Shown here: positions 1 through 5,671 of the stretch, in pieces
Layout: every line of letters starts with the position of its first letter
Numbering within the stretch: position 1 is the stretch's first letter
Assembly (NCBI GenBank): GCA_003646705.1
Contig: QMLK01000070.1
Span: 1 to 6,126 of the forward strand
Length of the DNA stretch: 6,126 nucleotides
Direction of reading: 5' to 3'
From: Deltaproteobacteria bacterium
GTDB taxonomy: Bacteria > Desulfobacterota > B13-G15
Notes under the pieces: generated by a model
Databases searched by the model: none
The model's input: the letters and a program-made list of their open reading frames with translations, nothing else
What the model was told of the DNA's origin: nothing
Translations under genes and position numbers: made by a program

Positions 1-593
1 AGACCAAGGCCCAGGAGGTGGACCACCTCCTAGGGCTCGATCACCGCTCGCGGACCGTCATCTCCTGGTCCCTCAACCCTCAGAGGATAGTGGAGAAGGA
101 GGAAATCTATACAGCCCCCTTGCGGCAACGGCTGGAGGCGGCCCGCCGCTGCCAAGAGGCGGGTTACCCCCTCGGCTTTCACTTCGACCCCATCATAGAG
201 TATCCCGGTTGGGAGGAGGATTACCGGGGGCTGATCGAGGAGCTCTTCCGCCACGTGGACCCCCGAGGGGTGATCTGGATCAGCCTCGGGACCCTCCGCT
301 ATCCCCCAGGGTTGGAACGGGTCATCAGGGAGCGCTTCCCCGCCACTGAGGTGCTCCAGGGGGAGCTGCTACCCGCTGAGGACGGAAAGTTCCGATACCT
401 CAAGCCCCTGCGGATAGGGATCTACCGGAGGGTCGTATCCTGGCTCAGGGAGCACTACGAGGACCTCTTCATCTACCTCTGCATGGAGAGGGAGGACGTA
501 TGGCAGGAGGTCTTCGGCCGCAGGCCCGGAGGGACGGCCGCCTTGACGGACCTCTTCGACAGCAGGGTAAGGGAGTTCTTCAGGAGGTGGTAA
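1..593 (+). CDS. SPL-family radical SAM protein (SplB/COG1533-like), 5'-truncated
   Basis: This is the C-terminal part (196 codons) of a spore-photoproduct-lyase-type radical SAM protein. The frame is open from base 3 and runs to TAA at 591-593. The GTG at 18 should not be taken as the start, because the codons before it (TKAQE) continue the family-like run into VDHLLGLDH. Family-type motifs in order are ISWSLNP (about 57-77), AGYPLGFHFDPII (about 159-197), GWEEDY, ISLGTLRYPPGL (about 276-314), DGKFRYLKPLR and IYLCMERE. Canonical SPL splits the thymine spore photoproduct using SAM and a [4Fe-4S] cluster. The FHFDPI version here differs from what I recall of the Bacillus enzyme (LGFIVAPI), so it looks like the broader DNA photolyase-like group found also in non-sporulating bacteria, whose substrate is less certain. 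The CX3CX2C cluster motif and any catalytic cysteine would lie upstream of the window and cannot be checked. The stop codon abuts the next start, and the next gene's Shine-Dalgarno lies inside the last codons, which implies coupled translation. Confidence 0.85.
   Translation, partial: TKAQEVDHLLGLDHRSRTVISWSLNPQRIVEKEEIYTAPLRQRLEAARRCQEAGYPLGFHFDPIIEYPGWEEDYRGLIEELFRHVDPRGVIWISLGTLRYPPGLERVIRERFPATEVLQGELLPAEDGKFRYLKPLRIGIYRRVVSWLREHYEDLFIYLCMEREDVWQEVFGRRPGGTAALTDLFDSRVREFFRRW
582..587 (+). promoter_or_regulatory. Shine-Dalgarno for the PP-loop gene, inside the upstream CDS
   Basis: AGGAGG sits 6 bases before the GTG start at 594 and encodes the last two arginines before the terminal Trp of the SPL-family protein. 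Its position supports GTG 594 as the true start and indicates translational coupling of the two genes. Confidence 0.7.
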
Positions 594-1562
594 GTGAAGG
601 CGGTGGGACTCCTCTCGGGGGGACTCGACAGCATGCTGGCCGTTAAGGTCCTGCAGGAGCAGGGCATCGAGGTGATCGGGGTGACCTTTGAGAGCCCCTT
701 CTTCGGATCGGGGAGGGCCCGCAGGGCCGCCCGTGCCCTGAGGGTCCCCCTGAGGGTGGTGGACATCACCGAGGAGCTCCTCGAGGTGGTGCGGCGGCCC
801 AAACACGGCAGGGGCTCCGGTATGAACCCCTGCATCGATTGCCACGCCTTGATGTTGAGGAGGGCAGCAGAGGTGATGAGGGAGGAAGGGGCCGCCTTCC
901 TCTTCACCGGAGAGGTCCTCGGACAGCGTCCCTTCTCCCAGACCAGGGGGACCTTGAGGTTGGTGGAGAGGGAGTCGGGTCAGGAGGGGCTCGTCTTGAG
1001 GCCCTTGAGCGCCAAGCTGTTGCCCGAGACGCTGCCGGAGAGGCGGGGGTGGGTGGACCGCAGCAGGCTCCCCCACTTACGGGGCAGGGGCAGGAAGCGC
1101 CAGGTGGGACTGGCCGAGCGCTACGGGATCGAGGAATACCCATCGCCGGCAGGGGGATGCCTCCTCACCGACCCGGCTTACGCTCGGAGGCTCGAAGACC
1201 TCCTGGAGCACCAAGAGGAGGTGAAGAGGCGCGATCTTGAGGTCCTCAAGGTGGGGAGACACCTGAGGATCTCCCCGCGCACCAAGGTGGTGGTCGGCCG
1301 CAACGCCCGGGAGAACGAGGAGATCCTCCGCTGGGAGGAAAAGGGGGACCTGGTGATGGAAGCAGAGGCCTACCCGGGCCCCACCTGCCTCATACCCGGT
1401 GGAGGGAACGAGAGGGATTGGGAACAGGCCGCCGCCATCTGCCTCCGCTACAGCGACGCCCCCAAGGATCGCCCGGGACGGGTCCTCTGCCACGGACGGT
1501 GGGAGGGAACCGTGGAGACCTCAGCACTGCCGCCGGAGGAATGCGAACCCCTACTGATCTAA
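594..1562 (+). CDS. PP-loop tRNA thiolation-type protein (ThiI/MnmA-related) with C-terminal NFACT-R-like domain
   Basis: This 322-residue protein is probably cytoplasmic and likely activates a tRNA base by adenylation so that sulfur can be inserted. The PP-loop SGGLDS is at residues 8-13. A CxxC in the context NPCIDCH follows (C80, C83), then TGEVLGQRPFSQ (105-116), RPLSAKLLPET (136-146), GWVDR (152-156), GRGRKRQ (164-170) and PAGGCLLTD with C189 (185-193). From about residue 217 (LKVGRHLRIS, VGRNARENE, PGPTCLIPGGG) the sequence resembles the NFACT-R type RNA-binding domain often fused to this group. ThiI and MnmA relatives make 4-thiouridine at position 8 or 2-thiouridine at position 34; which base is modified here cannot be decided. 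By analogy with TtuA-type enzymes, the three cysteines could hold an iron-sulfur cluster, which is inference. No THUMP or rhodanese domain of classical ThiI is seen. The start is GTG directly after the upstream TAA, with AGGAGG 6 bases before it. No convincing terminator follows. Confidence 0.85.
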   Translation: MKAVGLLSGGLDSMLAVKVLQEQGIEVIGVTFESPFFGSGRARRAARALRVPLRVVDITEELLEVVRRPKHGRGSGMNPCIDCHALMLRRAAEVMREEGAAFLFTGEVLGQRPFSQTRGTLRLVERESGQEGLVLRPLSAKLLPETLPERRGWVDRSRLPHLRGRGRKRQVGLAERYGIEEYPSPAGGCLLTDPAYARRLEDLLEHQEEVKRRDLEVLKVGRHLRISPRTKVVVGRNARENEEILRWEEKGDLVMEAEAYPGPTCLIPGGGNERDWEQAAAICLRYSDAPKDRPGRVLCHGRWEGTVETSALPPEECEPLLI

Positions 1563-1622
1563 GTAACGTTTGAAAATCGGTAGCTACCCCCCTCCCCTCG
1601 AGAAAAAGCCCGGGTGTAGGGG

Positions 1623-1649
1623 TTGACAAAAGCCCCCCGAGTTGATAAG
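1623..1649 (+). promoter_or_regulatory. Candidate sigma70-type promoter A for the liv operon
   Basis: A perfect -35 hexamer TTGACA (1623-1628) is followed after 15 bases by GATAAG (1644-1649), a 4-of-6 match to the -10 consensus. The spacing is shorter than the usual 17, and no better -10 sits at 16-18 bases. If used, transcription would start near 1656 and the palindrome at 1669-1682 would lie in the early leader. Confidence 0.35.
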
Positions 1650-1660
1650 GAAAACAGCGT

Positions 1661-1689
1661 TTGAGAAATGTTATCGATAACAATAAAAG
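1661..1689 (+). promoter_or_regulatory. Candidate sigma70-type promoter B for the liv operon, with palindrome in its spacer
   Basis: TTGAGA (1661-1666, 5 of 6 matches to -35) and TAAAAG (1684-1689, 4 of 6 matches to -10) are separated by exactly 17 bases. The 14-base palindrome lies wholly within that spacer, the arrangement expected if a bound protein blocks or remodels the promoter. The leader would be very short, about 16 bases before the livK ATG, but would still include the Shine-Dalgarno. Candidates A and B are alternatives, and sequence alone cannot choose between them. Confidence 0.3.
1669..1682. promoter_or_regulatory. Perfect 14-base palindrome, possible operator upstream of livK
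   Basis: TGTTATCGATAACA is its own reverse complement with no mismatch and no spacer. It ends 29 bases before the livK ATG and follows both candidate -35 elements. Its size and symmetry suit a dimeric transcription factor. With no central loop it is a poor RNA hairpin, which favours a DNA-level role. I cannot assign it to a regulator family, and no regulator gene is present in the window. Confidence 0.4.
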
Positions 1690-1698
1690 CGCAAGTCA

Positions 1699-1708
1699 GG
1701 GGAGGTGG
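1699..1708 (+). promoter_or_regulatory. Shine-Dalgarno deciding the livK start
   Basis: GGGGAGGTGG, with core GGAGG at 1701-1705, lies 6 bases before ATG 1712. The frame is open further upstream to a TTG at 1661, but that extension would add 17 polar residues ahead of the signal peptide and has no comparable ribosome binding site. ATG 1712 is therefore preferred. Confidence 0.8.
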
Positions 1709-1711
1709 GTC

Positions 1712-2989
1712 ATGAGGAGCAAAATCTCGGCGGTGGTGCTGGGCCTCCTGCTGGTTGCGGCCCTGAGTTGGTCTGCCGAGGCAGGGGCACCGGCGAAGGT
1801 GGTGATAGGCCATCCGGTCTGTCTCTCCGGCAAGTTCGCTAAGGAGGGCAGTCAAGCCTCATGGGGAATCAAGGCCTGCATCAAGTGGATCAACGAGGTC
1901 CATGGAGGGGTGAAGATAGCCGGAAAGAGGGTTCCCCTCGAGTACAAGTTCTACGACTCTGAATCGAAGAAGGAGGTGGTTACGAGCCTCATCGAGCGTC
2001 TGGTGAGGATCGACAAGGTCCACGGCATCATCGCCCCTTACAGTTCGGGTCTCACCATAACTGGGGCCCCGGTGGCCGAGAGGTATCGTGCCATCTACAT
2101 GTCCCACGGTGGGGCGAGCAATCGCATCTTCCAGCAGGGTTACAGATACGCGGTGCAGATCCTGTCGCCCGCCACCCTCTATCAGGCCGGCACCCTCGAC
2201 ATGCTCCACAAGGTGGACCCCGGAGCGAGGAGGATAGCCCTGGCCTTCGAAGACGGTGAATTCGCCAGGATGGTGATGAGGGGAGCGGAGGAGCACGCCA
2301 AGGGGCTAGGCTACAAGATCGTCTTCAAACGCACCTACCCCAAGAAGGTGACCGATCTTACGCCTCTGCTTTCGGACTTGAGGGCGGCAAAGCCGGACAT
2401 CATCTTGGGTGGCGGCCACTTCCAAGACGGGCAGCTCTTCGCCCGGCAGATGGCCGACCTGGACATAAACGTCAAGGCCCTTTCCCTGATCGTGGCCGTG
2501 ACCCTCCCTGCCTTTTACGATGCCCTGGGGGCCAAGGCCGAGGGATTGATAGGGCCTGCACAATGGGAGTTCGGCGTGAAGTACAACCCAGCGGAGGCCA
2601 AGAAGCTCGGTCTTGAGTGGTTCGGCCCCACCAACGAGGAATTCGTCAAGCTGGCCATGGAGTTCTCCGGGGGCAAAAGGCCCGACTATCACGCCGCAGA
2701 GGCCGGGGCAGCGCCCCTGGTCTTCGTCAAGGCGGTGGAGGAGGCTGGCAGCCTCGACCCCGACAAGATCCGGGAGGCCTTTGGGAAGCTCCACCTGATG
2801 ACCTTCTTCGGAGAGTTCAAGATCGACCCGGACACGGGCCTTCAGGTGGGCCATAGCATGGTGGTGGTCCAGTGGCAGGGTGGCAAGAAGGTGATCGTAT
2901 GGCCACCGGCGGCCGCCACGGGCAAGCTCTACTACCCCATGCCTACCTTCGCCGAGAAGGCAAAGGGCAAGAAGGCGATACCGAAGTAG
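1712..2989 (+). CDS. livK: ABC transporter substrate-binding protein, branched-chain amino acid type (LivK-like)
   Basis: This exported 425-residue binding protein captures a small ligand outside the membrane and delivers it to the LivH/LivM channel. Residues 1-24 form a Sec signal peptide: MRSK, then a hydrophobic core from about 7 to 20, with likely cleavage after AEA (22-24). No lipobox cysteine is present, so a soluble periplasmic protein is expected. The mature part has the type I periplasmic-binding fold (Peripla_BP_6). KVVIGHPVCLSG is the first strand, and YSSG (110-113) and SHGGAS (131-136) fall where this family contacts the ligand's carboxylate and amino groups. The only cysteines are C37 and C56; whether they form a disulfide cannot be told. 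It is somewhat longer than E. coli LivK/LivJ and ends in a lysine-rich tail. The symbol reflects family and operon position. The ligand could equally be another amino acid, an amide or an aromatic or carboxylate compound. A terminator hairpin follows, so this gene is probably expressed above the rest of the operon. Confidence 0.9.
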   Translation: MRSKISAVVLGLLLVAALSWSAEAGAPAKVVIGHPVCLSGKFAKEGSQASWGIKACIKWINEVHGGVKIAGKRVPLEYKFYDSESKKEVVTSLIERLVRIDKVHGIIAPYSSGLTITGAPVAERYRAIYMSHGGASNRIFQQGYRYAVQILSPATLYQAGTLDMLHKVDPGARRIALAFEDGEFARMVMRGAEEHAKGLGYKIVFKRTYPKKVTDLTPLLSDLRAAKPDIILGGGHFQDGQLFARQMADLDINVKALSLIVAVTLPAFYDALGAKAEGLIGPAQWEFGVKYNPAEAKKLGLEWFGPTNEEFVKLAMEFSGGKRPDYHAAEAGAAPLVFVKAVEEAGSLDPDKIREAFGKLHLMTFFGEFKIDPDTGLQVGHSMVVVQWQGGKKVIVWPPAAATGKLYYPMPTFAEKAKGKKAIPK

Positions 2990-2997
2990 GGGTCATG

Positions 2998-3027
2998 AGA
3001 GGGGCCCCTTTGGGGGTCCCTCTTTTT
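2998..3027 (+). terminator. Rho-independent terminator/attenuator between livK and livH
   Basis: Bases 2998-3008 (AGAGGGGCCCC) pair with 3013-3023 (GGGGTCCCTCT) in an 11-base-pair stem with a single G-U wobble (3004 with 3017) and a four-base TTTG loop. The stem runs directly into TTTTT at 3023-3027. It lies 8 bases after the livK stop and 10 bases before the livH ATG, with no room for a separate promoter. Partial read-through is therefore the likely way that livHMGF is expressed, giving more binding protein than permease. Confidence 0.85.
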
Positions 3028-3037
3028 AGGGAAGGCG

Positions 3038-3925
3038 ATGACCTGGGAACAACTGGGGGGAAATCTGATCCAGGGGCTCATCCTCGGTGGGGTCTACGGC
3101 ATGGCCACCATGGGTCTGAGCCTCATCTTTGGGGTGCTACGGGTGGTAAACGTGGGTCACGGTGCCTTCGTGATGGTGGGGGCCTTCGTGGCCTTTTGGC
3201 TCTTCACTGCTTTGGGGCTCACGCCCATTGCGGCCATACCGGCGGCCCTGGTCGTGGGCATGGCCTTGGGCTTCCTCTTCTTCTACTCGGTCATGAGGAG
3301 GCTGGTGGGGGCACCGGAGCTGACGTCGCTTTTGGCCACCTTCGCTATGGGCATCATCCTGGAGGAGGTGGTCAAGCTCATCTTCGGCACCGAGTTCCGC
3401 GGCTACAACTGGGATGTGGGCAAGATGGACCTCTCGGTCACCGTCTTGCCCCTGGCAAAGCTTTACGCCTTCATAGGGAGCGTGGCGATAGCGGCCCTGC
3501 TCTACTTCTGGTTCAACAGGACGAGGGCAGGGACCGCCGTAAGGAGCGTGGTGGAGGACAGCGAAGGGGCGAGGGTATGCGGGGTCAACGTGGGCTGGGT
3601 CTACGCCTTGAGCTTCGCCCTCGGGATAGGCCTGACGGTGACAAGCGGGGTGCTCCTGACCATGTTCATCCCCGTCGGGATCAACCCCTATATGGGGGGC
3701 GTCTACACCCTCAAGGCCTTCGTCATCGCGGTGTTAGGCGGCCTGGCCTCCCCCTACGGTGCCTTCTTCGCAGGGGTGATCTTCGGCCTCATCGAAAACG
3801 GCTCCTATTCGCTGTTTGCCCTGGTGCCGGGTCTTGAGCCCTTCGCCATGACGAGGTTCCTCTCCTTCGCCATACTGCTGCTGATCCTCCTCATAAGGCC
3901 CACGGGGCTCTTGGGGACGAAATGA
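3038..3925 (+). CDS. livH: Branched-chain amino acid-type ABC transporter permease LivH
   Basis: This is an inner-membrane permease of 295 residues (E. coli LivH is about 308), one half of the channel of a HAAT importer. Hydrophobic segments run nearly throughout. The N-terminal block GGVYGMATMGLSLIFGVLRVVNVGHG (written in the family as GxxYaLxAlGLtLifGVlrvvNfaHG) spans about 18-42. The cytoplasmic coupling loop that contacts the ATPases is RAGTAVRSVVEDSEGARVCG (about 163-182) followed by VNVGWVYALSFALG. The C-terminal NPYMGGVYTLKAF and AVLGGLASPYGAFFAG blocks are typical of LivH. A Cys replaces the usual small residue before GVNV in the loop (C181); the effect is unknown. The start is ATG 3038, preceded by AGGGAAGG (3028-3035), which begins at the end of the terminator T-tract. 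The stop overlaps the start of livM by 4 bases (ATGA), indicating coupled translation. Confidence 0.93.
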   Translation: MTWEQLGGNLIQGLILGGVYGMATMGLSLIFGVLRVVNVGHGAFVMVGAFVAFWLFTALGLTPIAAIPAALVVGMALGFLFFYSVMRRLVGAPELTSLLATFAMGIILEEVVKLIFGTEFRGYNWDVGKMDLSVTVLPLAKLYAFIGSVAIAALLYFWFNRTRAGTAVRSVVEDSEGARVCGVNVGWVYALSFALGIGLTVTSGVLLTMFIPVGINPYMGGVYTLKAFVIAVLGGLASPYGAFFAGVIFGLIENGSYSLFALVPGLEPFAMTRFLSFAILLLILLIRPTGLLGTK

Positions 3926-4920
3926 CCAGAGGAGCCACCAAATACCTTCCGTTGCTTCCCGTCTACCTGATATACCTGGTGCTCTTTCTCGTCGCCGAGG
4001 GGATGCCGGGAATGTGGCAGCTCATGGCCATGCTGGTCTTCTACTGCGCTGTGGGACAGGCCTTCAACATCTTCCTCGGCATGACCGGCTACGTCAACTT
4101 CGGCTACGTGGCCTTCCTGGCCTTGGGGACCTACGGCATGGCCCTCAGCATCTACCACTTTCATCAACTGCCCCTGGGGGTGGGGATCGTGCTGCTGGGG
4201 CTGCTGTTGGCGGTGGTGATGGCGGTCCTTCTGGCCCTGATGGTGGGGGCGGTGGCCTTGAGGCTCGGAGGGGCCTACTTCGCCATAGCCACCATCGGCG
4301 TGAACGAAGGCTTCCGATACCTCATAGAGGGGACGAAGATATGGGGGGGATCGGAGGGGATCATCTTCTCCAAACAACTCCTCGATACCTTCGGCAGGGA
4401 GGTGGCCAACAAGCTCTCCACCTTCTGGGCCGATGTATCGGTGCTGATCATCGCCGCTCTGGCCGCCTTGATCACCCTCCACTTCATCCGCGGCAAGACA
4501 GGCTACGCCCTCATGGCCCTGAGGGAGGACGAGGAGGCCGCCAAGGTGATGGGGATAAACGTGACCAAGTACAAGCTCATCGCCTTCGTCACCAGCGCAG
4601 CCCTGGCGGGGCTCATCGGCGCCATGGCCTGGGGGCTGAAGTTGACCTACGTCTTTCCCCCGGAGGCCTTCGACATCAGCTACACCGTGGAGGGGATCAT
4701 CATCGTGATGCTGGGCGGGGCCGGCACCTTGTTGGGACCGGTAGTGGGGGGGCTGCTTTACGGGCTGGCGAAGTACTGGCTCACGGTGATATTGCCGGGC
4801 TTTCAGCTCCTCATCTTCGCCCCCATCATCATCGTCGTGGTGGTGGCCTTCCCGGAGGGGATCGTAGGGATGTTGAGACAGAGGCTGAAGGGCACACCCT
4901 TTGAGCCCTTTGTGCTATAG
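3922..4920 (+). CDS. livM: Branched-chain amino acid-type ABC transporter permease LivM
   Basis: This second membrane subunit has 332 residues. It is shorter than E. coli LivM (about 425) but in the range of the compact LivM proteins common elsewhere. Typical blocks are FNIFLGMTGYVNFGYVAFLALG (about 48-69), LRLGGAYFAIATIGVNEGFRYL (113-134), the coupling loop KTGYALMALREDEEAAKVMGIN (192-213) and IVMLGGAGTLLGPVVGG (261-277). Several hydrophobic helices separate these blocks, including a strongly hydrophobic run near the C-terminus (about 297-311). With LivH it forms the translocation path for the ligand brought by LivK. The ATG lies in the ATGA overlap with livH; only a weak GGGGA (3913-3917) precedes it, so coupling to livH translation is likely. 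Its stop is 3 bases before livG. Confidence 0.93.
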   Translation: MTRGATKYLPLLPVYLIYLVLFLVAEGMPGMWQLMAMLVFYCAVGQAFNIFLGMTGYVNFGYVAFLALGTYGMALSIYHFHQLPLGVGIVLLGLLLAVVMAVLLALMVGAVALRLGGAYFAIATIGVNEGFRYLIEGTKIWGGSEGIIFSKQLLDTFGREVANKLSTFWADVSVLIIAALAALITLHFIRGKTGYALMALREDEEAAKVMGINVTKYKLIAFVTSAALAGLIGAMAWGLKLTYVFPPEAFDISYTVEGIIIVMLGGAGTLLGPVVGGLLYGLAKYWLTVILPGFQLLIFAPIIIVVVVAFPEGIVGMLRQRLKGTPFEPFVL

Positions 4921-4923
4921 ACC

Positions 4924-5667
4924 ATGGCCCTTTTGAAGCTCGACAGAGTCACCAAACGGTTCGGCGGCCTGGTGGCCGTGAACGAGGTGAGCCTCGAAAT
5001 CGAGCAAGGGGAGCTGATAGGCATCGTGGGACCCAACGGTTCGGGCAAGACCACCCTCTACAACCTGATAAGCGGCATATACCACCCCGATGAGGGAAGG
5101 GTCTTCTTCGAGGGGAGGGACATCACGGACCTGCCCCCCTACGAGAGGGCCCACTTGGGGATAGCCAGGACCTTCCAGATCTCCAGGCCCTTCGGCTCGG
5201 CCACCGTCAGGGAGAACGTGGCCGTGGGGGCCCTCTTCGGGACCTTGCACGGGCAGATCGGCGTAGAGGAGGCCATGGAGGTGGCTGATCGCTATATCGA
5301 ACTGGTGGGCCTCACCCCTGAGAGGGATAAACCGGCGGGGGCCTTGACCCCTGTGGAGAAGAAGCTGATGGAGATCGCCCGGGCCCTGGCCATGAGGCCC
5401 AAGCTGCTGCTGATGGACGAGGCCATGGCCGGGATGCACCCCAAGGACATAGACAAGTTGGTGGCCTTCCTGAGGAAGGTCAGAGACGAAGAGGGGATCG
5501 CCATCGTGGCCATGGTGGAACACATCATGCGGGCTGTGGTGGGTATGGCCGAGAGGGTGATGGTGATGCACCAGGGCCGAAAGATGGTGGACGCCCCCAC
5601 GGCCGAGGCCCTCGGGGATCAACGGGTGGTGGATATATACCTCGGACGTCCCCTGGAGGAGGTGTAG
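4924..5667 (+). CDS. livG: Branched-chain amino acid-type ABC transporter ATP-binding protein LivG, with degenerate signature motif
   Basis: This cytoplasmic ATPase of 247 residues drives the importer together with LivF. Walker A is GPNGSGKT (36-43), the Q-loop ARTFQISRPF has Q85, Walker B plus the catalytic acid is LLLMDE (161-166, E166), and the switch histidine is H200 in VEHIM. It ends with the family tail IYLGRPLEEV. The oddity is the ABC signature: where LSGGQ or LSYGQQ is expected, the sequence reads LTPVEKKLMEIARAL (from 141), with no Gly-Gly or Gln. Similar degenerate signatures occur, as I recall, in one branch of LivG-type ATPases, so this is probably natural and not an error; the frame is intact. 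The Pro after Ala seen in most Walker B extensions (DEPxAGL) is also replaced (DEAMAGM). No clear Shine-Dalgarno precedes ATG 4924, so ribosomes probably reinitiate from livM. Confidence 0.93.
   Translation: MALLKLDRVTKRFGGLVAVNEVSLEIEQGELIGIVGPNGSGKTTLYNLISGIYHPDEGRVFFEGRDITDLPPYERAHLGIARTFQISRPFGSATVRENVAVGALFGTLHGQIGVEEAMEVADRYIELVGLTPERDKPAGALTPVEKKLMEIARALAMRPKLLLMDEAMAGMHPKDIDKLVAFLRKVRDEEGIAIVAMVEHIMRAVVGMAERVMVMHQGRKMVDAPTAEALGDQRVVDIYLGRPLEEV
5657..5664 (+). promoter_or_regulatory. Shine-Dalgarno for livF, inside the end of livG
   Basis: AGGAGGTG lies just before the livG stop (5665-5667) and 7 bases before ATG 5672. It fixes the livF start. In contrast to livG, livF has a strong ribosome binding site of its own. 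Confidence 0.75.
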
Positions 5668-5671
5668 GGAG

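Larger units (their letters stand above)
1563..1711. other. Intergenic control region between the thiolase-like gene and livK
   Basis: This is the only sizeable non-coding gap in the window (149 bases). The first half is rich in C runs (1587-1598) and could fold weakly: CTAC at 1584-1587 with GTAG at 1616-1619, plus CCC with GGG and one bulge. No T-tract follows on the + strand, so I do not call a terminator for the upstream gene pair. The second half is clearly richer in A and T than the flanking genes and holds the promoter candidates, the palindrome and the livK ribosome binding site, listed separately. Confidence 0.6.

Noticed and set aside
10..34. Near-perfect inverted repeat AGGAGGTGG / CCACCTCCT (13-21 and 23-31, one base between), including a Shine-Dalgarno-like sequence before GTG 18
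   Set aside because: It lies inside codons for a family-like stretch of the SPL-family protein that continues upstream, so it is most simply a coincidence of codon use and not a start site or terminator. The spacer is also too short for an RNA loop.
369..1076. Minus-strand open frame (about 235 codons) opposite the SPL-family and PP-loop genes
   Set aside because: It is Pro/Leu/Gly/His-rich low-complexity translation with no motif, antisense to two recognisable proteins. Other minus-strand frames at 1859-2296, 2306-2854, 3805-4482 and 4915-5622 were rejected for the same reason.
1584..1622. Possible hairpin of C runs (1587-1598) with GGGTGTAGGGG (1612-1622) as a terminator of the upstream gene pair
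   Set aside because: The stem is short and bulged, the loop is long, and no T-tract follows on the + strand.
1661..1711. N-terminal extension of the binding protein from TTG 1661
   Set aside because: It would put 17 polar residues before a normal signal peptide. It overlaps promoter-like sequence and the palindrome, and it lacks the strong ribosome site that precedes ATG 1712.
2872..3837. Long + strand open frame (about 320 codons) overlapping the end of livK and most of livH
   Set aside because: It is rich in Gly, Arg and His with no hydrophobic pattern or family motif, and it overlaps the convincing LivH frame. This is a typical GC-rich shadow frame.
4014..4904. Long + strand open frame (about 296 codons) within livM
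   Set aside because: Its composition is dominated by Gly, Arg and His, with no domain. It is an out-of-frame reading of livM, which matches a known family throughout.
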